Source: Nonomuraea rubra (GTDB taxonomy: Bacteria > Actinomycetota > Actinomycetes > Streptosporangiales > Streptosporangiaceae). From it: a stretch of 64,000 nucleotides of DNA. Shown here piece after piece: positions 35,385-44,214 of this stretch (position 1 is the stretch's first letter; each line of letters begins with the position of its first letter). The translations under genes were made by a program, and so were the position numbers. The DNA lies in assembly GCF_014207985.1 (NCBI RefSeq), contig NZ_JACHMI010000001.1:2773001-2837000 (forward strand), given 5' to 3'. The notes under the pieces were generated by a model that saw only the letters and a program-made list of their open reading frames with translations, did no database searches and was not told the DNA's origin.

Positions 35385-36134
35385 TCAAGGGGTGGGGTCG
35401 GTGACGTGGACGTCCAGGACCCAGGGGCGGTTGGGGCGGGAGGGCTCGGCGAGGGCGACGGTGTAGCCCAGCTCATCGAGGATCTTGGCCAGCTCGTCAG
35501 GACTCCCCGGAGCCACCTCCTGACACACCAGCCTGCGGGCGATCTCCCCCCGGGTGGCCTTGGCCATGTGGCTGACGACCTTGCCGTCCCGGAAGACCCG
35601 TACCGTCACCGAACGCGAGCCGGGCTGCCACGCCCCCGCGTACGTGGCCGAGCGGAGATCCACCACCAGCCCCGGAACCCGATCCAGCTCCTTCGCCACC
35701 TTGGGGCGCCAGAACGCGGCCAGCCCGCCGATCGGCGGCAGGGTGACGCCCATGGAGAGCCGGTACGGCGGAATCCAGTCTGTGATCTTCGCCACACCCC
35801 ACAGCCCCGAGAAGATCAGCAACGACTCCTCGGCCCGCCTCCTCGACTCCTCGTCCAGCGTGCCCAGGCCGAGATTGTCGTACAGCACGCCGGTGTAGAG
35901 GGCGGCGGCGGGCAGGGTGGGGGCGGTCTTCAGTGCCGCGTTCTTGGCCAGCTCGCCCGCCAGCCCCGGCGTCAGCCCGAGCACGTCGAGGGCGTCGCGG
36001 CGCCTGGACGCGCGGACCAGCGCGTTCAGCACCCGCGTGCGGGACTTGTCGAGGGCCGGGAAGGACAGCTCGCCCACGGGAGGCCCGCTGCCCTCCGCAG
36101 CCTTGCCTTCGGACGGCGGCAACAGAATCAACAC
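35385..36134 (-). CDS. yaaA: Peroxide stress protein YaaA (DUF328)
   Basis: 249-aa protein starting VLILLPPSEGKAAEGSGPP, the hallmark of YaaA, with YTGVLYDNLGLGTLD, LLIFSGLWGVAKITDWIPPYRLSMGVTLP and VVSHMAKATRGEIAR blocks. The GTG at 36134 is chosen because the family begins at this VLILLPPSEGK. YaaA lowers free iron and protects DNA in hydrogen peroxide stress. It is convergent with the sigma factor gene. Confidence 0.92.
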   Translation of the reverse strand: MLILLPPSEGKAAEGSGPPVGELSFPALDKSRTRVLNALVRASRRRDALDVLGLTPGLAGELAKNAALKTAPTLPAAALYTGVLYDNLGLGTLDEESRRRAEESLLIFSGLWGVAKITDWIPPYRLSMGVTLPPIGGLAAFWRPKVAKELDRVPGLVVDLRSATYAGAWQPGSRSVTVRVFRDGKVVSHMAKATRGEIARRLVCQEVAPGSPDELAKILDELGYTVALAEPSRPNRPWVLDVHVTDPTP

Positions 36135-36211
36135 AGCCCCATAGCCTATTGGCCCAGGCCAGCCCCCTACCCGGCGGACCCTGCTGCCCAGCGGGCGGTT
36201 AGTCTGCGCGG

Positions 36212-36913
36212 ATGGATTTCGACCGGCTTGTTCATGAGGCCTGGCCCGCGTACGAGCAGCGTGCCCACGACGGGTGGGTGCTCCGCTGGGCCGGTGGGGT
36301 GACGAAGCGCGCCAACTCCGTGCTCGCCACGAGCCCGCCGGCCGACCTGGACGGCGCGATCCGCGCGGCGGAGGCGTTCTACGGCGAGCGCGGGCAGCGC
36401 TGCGTCTTCTCGGTGGGCGTGGGAGCGCCGGCCGGGCTGGGCGAGGAGCTGGAGCGCCGGGGGTACGAGCTGGTCGATCCCACCCTCGTGATGGCCGGCA
36501 CGCCGAAGGGCGAGCTCGCGCGCGGGGTGCGGGTCGAGGAGCGGCCGTGGCCCGGCTGGCTGGAGACCTGGTGGGCGGTGGACGGCCGGTACGGGAGCGG
36601 CCTGGAGGAGGCCGGGCGCATCTGCGCGGGGGTGCCTGCCTGGTACGCGGCGTACGAGGAGGACGGCGTGCCGCTGGCCGTCGGGCGGGCCGTCCCGCAG
36701 GGCGACACGCTCGGGATCTACTGCATGGCCACCCTTCCCGAGGCCCGGCGCAGGGGGCTGGCACGGACGGTGCTGCGGGCCCTGGTGGCGCGGGCAGGCG
36801 AGGGCTTCGGCTCCGCGTACCTGGTCGTCACGGCGGGGAACGCGGGGGCTCAGGCGCTCTACCGGAGCGAGGGTTTCGAGATCGCCGGGCGGTACCACTA
36901 CCGGGTCCGCTGA
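36212..36913 (+). CDS. GNAT-family N-acetyltransferase
   Basis: 233-aa protein whose C-terminal half holds the GNAT acetyl-CoA site (YCMATLPEARRRGLARTVLRALVARA) and the closing NAGAQALYRSEGFEIAGRYHYRV. The N-terminal half is a degenerate second GNAT module (WVLRWAGGVTKRANSVLA), seen in many actinobacterial tandem GNAT proteins. Substrate unknown. Diverges from yaaA with 77 nt between the starts. Confidence 0.9.
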   Translation: MDFDRLVHEAWPAYEQRAHDGWVLRWAGGVTKRANSVLATSPPADLDGAIRAAEAFYGERGQRCVFSVGVGAPAGLGEELERRGYELVDPTLVMAGTPKGELARGVRVEERPWPGWLETWWAVDGRYGSGLEEAGRICAGVPAWYAAYEEDGVPLAVGRAVPQGDTLGIYCMATLPEARRRGLARTVLRALVARAGEGFGSAYLVVTAGNAGAQALYRSEGFEIAGRYHYRVR

Positions 36914-36948
36914 CCTCGGGCGGCGGGATTCACGTGAGTGGAAGCAGA

Positions 36949-36980
36949 ACGGCGACCCCGGGCTGGCCCAGGGTCGCCGT
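36949..36980. terminator. Hairpin between the GNAT and DUF7455 genes
   Basis: ACGGCGACCC (36949-36958) pairs with GGGTCGCCGT (36971-36980) around 12 nt. It lies between convergent genes and can terminate both. Confidence 0.65.
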
Positions 36981-37023
36981 ACTGGTCATGCAATATGTGG
37001 TTATGTCATCACGACCAGCGCGG

Positions 37024-37254
37024 TCAGCGCTCGTCGTTGGGGGCAATCGTAGGGGTTTCGCTGAGTCGAGCCGACTCGTCCAGGATGTCGGCGCCCTTTT
37101 CACGCAACGCTGCGATGTGCTGACGCCCATGGTGGGCGCAGAACAGCAGCTCCCCACCCACAGGCAGGGTCGCGCGAATGTAGGCCTGGGCACCGCAGCG
37201 GTCGCAGCGGTCGAGGGCCGTCAGCGGCTTAACGGGGGCGAGAGCTCCAGTCAC
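37024..37254 (-). CDS. DUF7455 small zinc-ribbon protein
   Basis: 76-aa protein with RCDRCGAQAYIRATLPVGGELLFCAHHGRQH, a CxxC...CxxH metal site, and a variable tail. This is the small conserved actinobacterial protein normally found between the principal sigma factor and the type II topoisomerase B subunit, as here. GTG start behind GAAAGG. Function unknown. Confidence 0.9.
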   Translation of the reverse strand: MTGALAPVKPLTALDRCDRCGAQAYIRATLPVGGELLFCAHHGRQHIAALREKGADILDESARLSETPTIAPNDER

Positions 37255-37501
37255 GTATCGCCTTTCGGGTCACCCCCGCCGAAGCGAGGATCTGGCGTCA
37301 GTCACTTGGAACAACATCTAACCGGACCTGGACGTTCCCAACCGCCCCCTCTCTACGCCCAGAGCAGAATGTGTCCCCAAGTAATGAGGATCAGCCGGTT
37401 GGTAACGGCAAACGTGACGCCATGGCAAGCTTGTACGCGCGCGTAGGGGAAGAACGGTAGGCTACGCACACGTGTTCGATGCCTAGACCAGGGGAGCTGG
37501 A

Positions 37502-39568
37502 GTGACGCTTGTGGAGGCGGGTTACACGGCTCGTCACCTCTCGGTGCTTGAGGGCCTGGAGGCCGTGCGGAAACGCCCGGGCATGTACATCGGGTCCACC
37601 GACAGTCGCGGGCTCATGCACTGCCTCTGGGAGATCGTGGACAACGGCGTCGACGAGGCGCTGGCCGGTCACTGCGACCGGATCGAGGTGGAGCTCTACC
37701 CGGACGGATCCATCGAGGTCCGCGACAACGGCCGGGGTATCCCGGTGGACGTCCATCCCAAGACCGGCCTGACCGGGGTGGAGCTCGTCTACACCAAGCT
37801 GCACGCGGGCGGGAAGTTCGGCGGCGGCTCCTACGGCGCCTCCGGCGGCCTGCACGGCGTCGGCGCCTCCGTGGTCAACGCGCTGTCCTCGCGCCTGGAC
37901 GTGGAGGTCGACCACGGCGGGGTGGTGCACGAGATCAGCTTCCGCCGCGGCGTCACCGGCGTCTTCGACGGCGAGGGGCCGACGGCCAAGTTCAAGAAGA
38001 AGTCCGGCCTGCGCCTGGGCGCCAAGCTCCCCAAGAACGTCACCGGCACCCGCGTGCGCTTCTGGGCCGACAAGCAGATCTTCCTGCCCGACGCCGAGGT
38101 CTCGCTCGACGAGATCCACGTGCGCCTGCGGCAGACCGCGTTCCTGGTGCCCGGCCTGACCCTGGCCGTGATCGACAGCAGGCACGAGGAGCGCACCGAG
38201 GAGGAGTTCCGCTTCGAGGGCGGCATCTCCGAGTTCGCCGAGTTCCTGGCCCGCGACGAGCCCGTCTGCGACGTGCTGCGCCTGCAGGGCGTCGGCCACT
38301 TCCACGAGACCGTGCCGGTCCTCGACGACCAGGGCCACATGACCCCCACCGAGGTGCAGCGCGAGCTCAGCGTCGACGTGGCGATCCGCTGGGGCAAGGG
38401 CTACGAGTCCACGGTCCGCTCGTTCGTGAACGTGATCGCCACGCCCAAGGGCGGCACGCACCTGACCGGGTTCGAGCGCGGCCTCGTCCGCACGATCAAC
38501 GAGCTGCTGCGCGAGACCCGTCTGCTGAAGAACGGCGACGACCCCGTCACCAAGGACGACATCTCCGAGGGCCTGACCGGCGTGGTCACGGTCAGGGTGC
38601 CGGAGCCGCAGTTCGAGGGGCAGACCAAGGAGGTGCTCGGCACCTCCGCGGCCACCCGCATCGTCTCCCACGTGGTCTCGCGTGAGCTCAAGGAGCTGTT
38701 CACGAACCCGCCGCGCGGCTACAAGCAGCCGCTGCGGGCCGTGCTGGAGAAGATCGTGGCCGCGGCGAAGGCCCGCATCGCGGCCCGCGAGCACCGCGAC
38801 AACCAGCGCCGCAAGAGCGCCCTGGAGAGCTCCGCGCTGCCCGCGAAGCTGGTCGACTGCCGCAGCGACGACATCGACCGCAGCGAGCTGTTCATCGTCG
38901 AGGGCGACTCCGCCCTGGGCACGGCGAAGCTGGCCCGCGACTCGGAGTTCCAGGCGCTGCTGCCCATCCGGGGCAAGATCCTCAACGTCCAGAAGGCGTC
39001 CGTGAGCGACATGCTCAAGAACGCCGAGTGCGCCGCGATCATCCAGGTCGTCGGGGCCGGCTCCGGGCGTTCGTTCGACATCGAGGCCGCCCGCTACGGC
39101 AAGGTCATCCTCATGGCCGACGCCGACGTCGACGGTGCCCACATCCGCTGCCTGCTGCTGACCCTCTTCCACCGCTACATGCGGCCGATGGTGGAGGCCG
39201 GGCGGGTGTTCGCCGCGGTGCCGCCGCTGCACCGCATCGAGCTGACCAACCCCGGGCGGGGCAAGGACAAGTACATCTACTGCTACTCCGACGCCGAGCT
39301 GCAGAAGGTGCTGCGCGACCTGGAGCGGCGGGGCAAGCGGTGGAAGGACCCGGTGCAGCGTTACAAGGGTCTGGGCGAGATGGACGCCGACCAGCTCGCG
39401 GAGACCACGATGGACCCGCGCCACCGGATCCTGCGGCGGGTGCGGATCGAGGACGCCGAAGGGGCCGAGGGGATCTTCAACCTGCTGATGGGGAGTGAGG
39501 TCGCGCCGCGGCGGGAGTTCATCGTCAGCAGCGCGGCCGAGGTGGACCGCGACCACATCGACGCTTGA
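37502..39568 (+). CDS. parE: DNA topoisomerase IV subunit B (GyrB/ParE family)
   Basis: 688-aa ATPase subunit: GMYIGSTDSRGLMHCLWEIVDNGVDEALAG and the GHKL ATP site (DNGRGIPVDVHPKTG, GGLHGVGASVVNALS), transducer domain, TOPRIM with EGDSALGTAKLARD and DADVDGAHIR, and a C-terminal QRYKGLGEM. The lack of the GyrB-specific insert and the pairing with parC 6 kb downstream favour ParE (decatenase) over the gyrase gene found near dnaA. GGGGAG lies before the GTG. Confidence 0.93.
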   Translation: MTLVEAGYTARHLSVLEGLEAVRKRPGMYIGSTDSRGLMHCLWEIVDNGVDEALAGHCDRIEVELYPDGSIEVRDNGRGIPVDVHPKTGLTGVELVYTKLHAGGKFGGGSYGASGGLHGVGASVVNALSSRLDVEVDHGGVVHEISFRRGVTGVFDGEGPTAKFKKKSGLRLGAKLPKNVTGTRVRFWADKQIFLPDAEVSLDEIHVRLRQTAFLVPGLTLAVIDSRHEERTEEEFRFEGGISEFAEFLARDEPVCDVLRLQGVGHFHETVPVLDDQGHMTPTEVQRELSVDVAIRWGKGYESTVRSFVNVIATPKGGTHLTGFERGLVRTINELLRETRLLKNGDDPVTKDDISEGLTGVVTVRVPEPQFEGQTKEVLGTSAATRIVSHVVSRELKELFTNPPRGYKQPLRAVLEKIVAAAKARIAAREHRDNQRRKSALESSALPAKLVDCRSDDIDRSELFIVEGDSALGTAKLARDSEFQALLPIRGKILNVQKASVSDMLKNAECAAIIQVVGAGSGRSFDIEAARYGKVILMADADVDGAHIRCLLLTLFHRYMRPMVEAGRVFAAVPPLHRIELTNPGRGKDKYIYCYSDAELQKVLRDLERRGKRWKDPVQRYKGLGEMDADQLAETTMDPRHRILRRVRIEDAEGAEGIFNLLMGSEVAPRREFIVSSAAEVDRDHIDA

Positions 39569-40003
39569 GCAGGTCGACCGCCTGAGCGGGCGGGACCGCG
39601 TGACCGTCTGAGCGGGCTGGTGCCTGAGCGGGCGGGACCGCGTGACCGTCTGAGCGGGCTGGTGCCTGAGCGGGCGGGACCGCGTGACCGCCTGGCCGGC
39701 CATCTCCGCTGACCGGGCGGTTGCGGGGCGAACGCCTGCGGGTCGCATCTCCGTGCGGCCCGGTGGTCGCGCTTCCGGGTGGCCCAGAGGGCGTGGCGGG
39801 AGGCGGGCCCAGGCTGCAGGGGCTCAGGGTACTGGGGTCGCGGTGGCCCGGGTGTCACAAGGGCGTTCTGGGGTCTCTGCGGGGCTGTGGGGCCTCGTGG
39901 AGGCTCGTGCGCGCCTCCTGCCCCTCAGTGCACGTCCCGGCCCTTCTCGTACGGGCTGGGGCCTCTGAGGGGCGTCGCAGGCGGTTCGGGGGTCGGGCTT
40001 GGG
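39569..40003. other. Spacer after parE, no gene, minisatellite
   Basis: 435 nt between the convergent parE and carbonic anhydrase genes. It holds a 42-bp tandem repeat at 39584-39690 and further G/C-rich low-complexity sequence. The open frames in it share the repeat and have no ribosome site; I see no gene. Confidence 0.7.
39584..39690. repeat. 42-bp tandem repeat, about 2.5 copies
   Basis: Units start at 39584, 39626 and 39668 (partial). Copies 1 and 2 are identical; copy 3 matches for 23 bp. Each unit is itself two related parts, GAGCGGGCGGG... and GAGCGGGCTGG.... Confidence 0.92.
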
Positions 40004-40498
40004 TCAGTGGTCGGACGGGGTGAGCCGGCCCGTGTGGACGTCGTAGATCGCCCCGCCCACCGGCATGCCCGACGGCAGGAACGGGAACGTCCTGATCCTG
40101 GTCAGGTCGTGCTTGAGCGCCTCGTTCTGGTCGGGCACCGTGTGGAACTCCAGGCTGCGCGTGTCGATCCCGCGCTCGCTCGCCATGGCGTGCACGTCCG
40201 CGTCCGTCACCTTCGCCATCCCGCAGTCCGTGTGCGGCATGACCAGCACCCGCTCCACCCCGAGCAGCACGACGGCCAGGACGAGCGTGCGCAGCACGTC
40301 GTCGGTCACGCGCGCACCGGCGTTGCGCAGGATCTTGGCGTCGCCGGGGTTCAGGCCGAGCAGGCCCAGGGGGTCGATGCGGGAATCCATGCAGGTCACC
40401 ACGGCGAGGCCGCGTGCTGCCCGGCCCGTGAGGCCGGAGTTGCCGAAGGTCTCGGCGAACTTCGTGTTGCCGGCATACAGGTCGTCGAACGCACTCAT
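40004..40498 (-). CDS. Beta-class carbonic anhydrase
   Basis: 164-aa enzyme with zinc ligands Cys36 (VVTCMDSRID), His89 and Cys92 (MPHTDCGM), and the Asp38-Arg40 dyad. It interconverts CO2 and bicarbonate in the cytoplasm. Slightly shorter than the plant-type enzymes and typical of actinobacterial small beta-CAs. ATG at 40498 with GAGAGA about 11 nt upstream. Confidence 0.93.
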   Translation of the reverse strand: MSAFDDLYAGNTKFAETFGNSGLTGRAARGLAVVTCMDSRIDPLGLLGLNPGDAKILRNAGARVTDDVLRTLVLAVVLLGVERVLVMPHTDCGMAKVTDADVHAMASERGIDTRSLEFHTVPDQNEALKHDLTRIRTFPFLPSGMPVGGAIYDVHTGRLTPSDH

Positions 40499-40636
40499 GT
40501 CACAAATAATCTCTCATGCCTCAAGCCTCGCGATGGCGGGGTGGCGACAGGCTGGAGTTGGCAAACCTCCCACGAAAACCGTTCACCTTGAGTGATGATG
40601 TCGTAGCCGTACGTACGTTATCCAAGAAGGTTTGTC

Positions 40637-40954
40637 GTGAGTAGGTCAGAATCGCTCGCCGTGTACCTCCGCGCCCAGGCGCGGCGCCGCCTCGATCGGG
40701 TGGAGACCAGGGATGACGGCCGCAACGCCAGGTGTGCCCTCGCCCTTCTCGATGCCGCCGCCTATGCGGGCAGCCTTCCCGACGACGATCCGCTCATCCT
40801 CATGCTGGATCAGGCGGGCTGCTTCGGGCCGCTGGGGTGTGAGGGGTTCGATCCGGGGGAGGCGGGCAACCAGCTGATCCGGCACTGGGAGGGTGGTGAG
40901 CCGCACGAGCTGCTGCTCGCCCTGCCCGCCGCCATCGCCGCCGCCAGCACCTAG
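40637..40954 (+). CDS. Small hypothetical protein (105 aa)
   Basis: GTG start behind AAGAAGG. Helical, soluble, acidic middle part (LPDDDPLILMLDQAGCFGPLGCEGFDPGEAGNQLIRHW). No family recognised and no membrane segment. Divergent from the carbonic anhydrase gene with about 140 nt between them. Codon use and ribosome site support a real gene. Confidence 0.7.
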   Translation: MSRSESLAVYLRAQARRRLDRVETRDDGRNARCALALLDAAAYAGSLPDDDPLILMLDQAGCFGPLGCEGFDPGEAGNQLIRHWEGGEPHELLLALPAAIAAAST

Positions 40955-41311
40955 CCTCCCGCTGCCCGCTGCCGTCGGTCGCCCGCTGCCCGCCGCCTGC
41001 TGTCGGTCGTCTGCCGCCGCCGGTCGCCTGCTGCCGCCGACGCCCGCCGTCGGTCGCGGGTCGCAGGTTGCCCGTCCGGGTGCCCGGTCTCCGGTCTGCA
41101 ACCCGTGGTCGTCAGGCCGCGATGACGGGGCGCGGTGACGGGCCGCGGTGACCGGGTGCGGTGACCGGGTGCGGTGACCGGGTGCGGTGTTGGGCCGCAG
41201 TGTCGTGGTGCGGTGACGGGGTGCGGTGTTGGGCCGCAGTGTCGTGGTGCGGTGACGGGGTGCGGTGTTGGGCCGCAGTGTCGTGGTGCGGTGTCGGGGT
41301 GCGCGGCGGGG
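40955..41311. other. Spacer with 13-bp period array, no gene
   Basis: 357 nt between the convergent small ORF and methyltransferase genes. The first half is degenerate CTGCCGNCGGTCG-like sequence; the second half is the 13-bp array. Open frames through it (for example on the minus strand, repeating PHHDTAAQHRT) only reflect the repeat. Confidence 0.75.
41131..41299. repeat. 13-bp tandem array, 13 units, with a 39-bp higher-order unit
   Basis: Thirteen consecutive 13-mers of the TGCGGTGACCGGG type fill 169 bp. The last nine form three copies of a 39-bp unit (41183-41221 and following, one mismatch in the last copy). The adjacent gene end is 41312. Confidence 0.92.
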
Positions 41312-42115
41312 TCAGGGTTTGCGGCCGACGCCGACGTACCACCACTCGCCGCCCGCGAGCTGCGTCTCCCACGCCTCGTCAGGCCGCCAGTCGCCCACGT
41401 GCGTCACCCCGGGCTCCAGCACGTCGAAGCCCTCGAACATGCGGCTGACCGCCTCGTGGCCGCGGTGGATCAGGGGCGCGTCCGCCTCGTCGTACACCTC
41501 CCGCGCCGCCTTGCCCACCTCGGGATGGGCGTCGTCGGTGAGGTGGGAGAGGATGAGCGCGCTCCCGGGCGCCAGCCGCTCGCGGAAGGCGGCCACGACC
41601 CCCCACGGGTCCTCGGCGTCGGTCAGGCAGTGCAGCACGCCGAGGAACACCACGCCCACCGGCCGGTTGAAGTCGATGAGCTTGGCGGTCTCCGGGGCGT
41701 CGAGAATGGTGGCGGGCTCGCGGACGTCGGCGTGCACGATCGTGATGTTCGAGTCGGTGCCCGCCAGCAGGGCGCGGGCGTGGACGATCACCACGGGGTC
41801 GTAGTCGACGTAGACGACGTGCGCGTCCGGGTGGATCTCGCGGGCGACCTCGTGCACGTTGTTCTGGTTGGGCAGGCCGGTGCCGAGGTCGATGAACTGG
41901 TCGATGCCCAGGCCGGCCACCTGGCGTACGGCCCTGCCCAGGAACCGCCGGTTGGCCAGGCAGATCTCCCGGCTGGGCCCCAGCGCCATGATCTTCTCGG
42001 CGGCCGCGCGGTCGGCCGCGAAGTTGTCCTTGCCGCCGAGATAGTAGTCGTACATGCGCGCGGCGTTGGGGATGTGGGGGTTGATGCCCTTCGGTACGCG
42101 CGGGGGGTTGGTCAT
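41312..42115 (-). CDS. SAM-dependent methyltransferase, DUF574 (Methyltransf_19) family
   Basis: 267-aa protein. NPHIPNAARMYDYYLGGKDNFAADR is the unmistakable N-terminal signature of the actinobacterial DUF574 family; FIDLGTGLPNQNNVHEVA binds SAM; VVYVDYDPVVIVHARALLA and VVFLGVLHCL follow. Streptomycetes and relatives carry dozens of paralogues with unknown substrates. The ATG at 42115 is chosen for its AAGGGC site; an upstream in-frame start adds 19 residues. Confidence 0.93.
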   Translation of the reverse strand: MTNPPRVPKGINPHIPNAARMYDYYLGGKDNFAADRAAAEKIMALGPSREICLANRRFLGRAVRQVAGLGIDQFIDLGTGLPNQNNVHEVAREIHPDAHVVYVDYDPVVIVHARALLAGTDSNITIVHADVREPATILDAPETAKLIDFNRPVGVVFLGVLHCLTDAEDPWGVVAAFRERLAPGSALILSHLTDDAHPEVGKAAREVYDEADAPLIHRGHEAVSRMFEGFDVLEPGVTHVGDWRPDEAWETQLAGGEWWYVGVGRKP

Positions 42116-42190
42116 CTGCGCCCTTCGAACTCCGCGAAACGAATGGAACAGATCGTAACGCGCTCGTGACAAGTTTGTGGATCTTTCCTG

Positions 42191-43120
42191 TCAAACCATC
42201 CGATGTCTGAGTCGATGATCAAGGCTCACCGCCCCCAGGATCAGCAGTCCCTCGACGATCGGGCGGTAGGTGGTGTTCCAGCCGAGCAGGTTGAAGCCGT
42301 TCCCGATGAGGGTCAGGATCAGCACGCCCACCAGGCCGCGCCAGATCGCGCCCTGCCCGCCGAGGATGCTCGTCCCGCCGATCACGGCCGCCGCGATGGC
42401 CGTCAGCTCCAGCAGCGTCCCCATGTCCGACTGCGCCGAGCCTCCCCGGGCGGCCAGCACCAGCCCGGCCAGGGCGGCGCAGACGCCGCTGATCGCGAAG
42501 ACGCCCACGCGGACCGACGGCACGCCGATCCCGGACAGCCAGGCCGCCGTGGGGTTCCCGCCGACCGCGTAGACCCGGCGGCCGAACGTGGTGCCCGACA
42601 GCAGCACCGACGTGACGACGGCCACCGCGACCAGCAGCAGCGAGGCCGCGGTGACGCCGCCCAGCACGGTCGGCCAGCTCAGCGACTGGAACGCCGCCAG
42701 CCGGGACGGCCCCGGGTAGACGATCGCGCCGCCCGTGACGACCAGCGCCAGGCCCCGGTGCACCAGGCCGAGCGCCAGCGTGACGATGAACGAGTGCACC
42801 CGCGACAGCACCACGACCACGCCGTTGACCGTGCCGAGCAGGGCCCCGGTCGCGACCGCCGCCGCGTAACCGGCGGGCACGCCGGCCTGCTCGGTGACGA
42901 CCACGGCGACGATCGCGCTCACGGCGAGCACCGCGCCGGCCGACAGGTCGAACACGCCGCAGATCACGCACAGCGTCATGCCGCACGCCAGCAGCCCCAC
43001 CACGACGGCCTGGTCGAGGAGGTTGACGAGGTTCCCCGGCGTCAGGAACGTGTCCGTGGCCAGCGAGAGCAGCACCACCAGGGCCGCGACCCCGGCGAGG
43101 ATGCCGTGGTCGCGGGTCAT
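42191..43120 (-). CDS. Sugar ABC transporter permease (RbsC-like, BPD_transp_2)
   Basis: 309-aa membrane protein with about 9-10 helices: FLTPGNLVNLLDQAVVVGLLACGMTLCVICGVFDLSAGAVLA is the RbsC signature, and VYAVGGNPTAAWLSGIGV the cytoplasmic loop. The start overlaps the binding-protein stop as ATGA. No ATPase gene follows; the methyltransferase gene is next. It would need an ATPase supplied from elsewhere. Confidence 0.93.
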   Translation of the reverse strand: MTRDHGILAGVAALVVLLSLATDTFLTPGNLVNLLDQAVVVGLLACGMTLCVICGVFDLSAGAVLAVSAIVAVVVTEQAGVPAGYAAAVATGALLGTVNGVVVVLSRVHSFIVTLALGLVHRGLALVVTGGAIVYPGPSRLAAFQSLSWPTVLGGVTAASLLLVAVAVVTSVLLSGTTFGRRVYAVGGNPTAAWLSGIGVPSVRVGVFAISGVCAALAGLVLAARGGSAQSDMGTLLELTAIAAAVIGGTSILGGQGAIWRGLVGVLILTLIGNGFNLLGWNTTYRPIVEGLLILGAVSLDHRLRHRMV

Positions 43121-44130
43121 TCGTCGTATTCGCCGCTCACCTGGGCCAGCGCGTCCTTGGTGCCCATGCTCGTCCCGGGCGCGACGTCGGTCATCACGTT
43201 CGTGGCGGGCACGCTGCCGCCCCGCGCCTTGGCCAGGCCCAGCTCCGCGGCCCTGGCGCCGAGGGTCTTGACGGGCAGGTAGTACGCGCCGAACCAGCGG
43301 CCCTCCCTCACCGCCTCGACGGTCTGGCGGGACGCGCCGTTGGCCACGTACAGGATGTCCTTGCCCCCGGCCACGGCCTCGGCGCCGAGCACGGCCTGCG
43401 AGGAGCCGATGACCACGTCGATGCCGGGGTCCTTCTGCAGGATGTCCTGCATGGCCTTGCGCCCGCTCTCCTGCGTGTAGCCGCCCTCGGCCCGTGCCTT
43501 GACCCGGACGCCCTGTGCGGCCTCCAGCACGCTCACGGCCGCCTGGGTGCGGGCGTTGTCCAGGGGCAGCGCCTTCAGACCCTCCAGGTAGGCGACCTCG
43601 CAGGGGTTCAGCTTCCTGCTCTGGCAGGCCTGGATCGCCAGCCTGCCGAGGCCCTCGCCGTTCAGCGTGGGCACGTCGATCAGCGTGATCGTGCCGTCCA
43701 CCTGCGGCTCGGCGGTATCGTACCGGGTGCCGACGGGCGTGAACTGCACGACGACCGTGATGCCCGCCCGCACGGCGGACTGGATCGCCGGCACCACGGC
43801 CGCCCCGTCGTTGGCCTGCACGACGAACACGTCGAACCGCTTGGCCGTCACCGCGTCCTGGAGCTGCTGCACCTGGGCCTGGGCGTCGAAGTTCGGGTCG
43901 AGGAACTCGGCCGTGGCGCCGTTGGCCCTGGCGTACTCCTCGACCCCGGCGAACGTGGCCGCGGAGAAGGAGTTCGCCTTGGCGAAGCCGAAGAAGCCGA
44001 TCCGGCTCGCCCCGCCGGACGGGGTGGCGCCGCCCCCGCCGCCGCCCGGCTGCTCGGCGGGGTTCACACAACCGGCGGCGAGCAGGGCCACCAGGGCCAG
44101 TACGGGTAAGGCAGTCCGTGGTGCGACCAT
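43117..44130 (-). CDS. Sugar-binding lipoprotein (peripl_BP_4, ribose type)
   Basis: 337-aa exported lipoprotein: signal peptide ends LVALLAAGC (lipobox), Gly-rich linker, then RIGFFGFAKANSFSAATFAGVEEYARANGA and VFVVQANDGAAVVPAIQSAVRAGITVVV, followed by VIGSSQAVLGAEAVAGGKDI. Typical of the cluster B sugar receptors paired with RbsC permeases. First gene of a two-gene unit. Ligand unknown. Confidence 0.92.
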   Translation of the reverse strand: MVAPRTALPVLALVALLAAGCVNPAEQPGGGGGGATPSGGASRIGFFGFAKANSFSAATFAGVEEYARANGATAEFLDPNFDAQAQVQQLQDAVTAKRFDVFVVQANDGAAVVPAIQSAVRAGITVVVQFTPVGTRYDTAEPQVDGTITLIDVPTLNGEGLGRLAIQACQSRKLNPCEVAYLEGLKALPLDNARTQAAVSVLEAAQGVRVKARAEGGYTQESGRKAMQDILQKDPGIDVVIGSSQAVLGAEAVAGGKDILYVANGASRQTVEAVREGRWFGAYYLPVKTLGARAAELGLAKARGGSVPATNVMTDVAPGTSMGTKDALAQVSGEYDE

Positions 44131-44214
44131 CGCGGGTCTCCATTCGCGTCGTCGGTGACTCGCCCGGGACTGCTGGTGATCATAGAGCGACGGAGCGACA
44201 GGAGACCAGGAAGA

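Noticed and set aside
37391..39748. 785-aa minus-strand open frame antisense to parE
   Set aside because: Shadow frame typical of GC-rich DNA; composition is that of a reverse-complement third-position frame and no ribosome site or family match is seen.
41131..41299. CRISPR-like regular repeat
   Set aside because: Units are directly contiguous without unique spacers, and no cas genes occur.
41112..41372. Minus-strand ORF with a 13-residue repeat
   Set aside because: 39 bp is a multiple of three, so the array keeps any frame open; no ribosome site and no homology.
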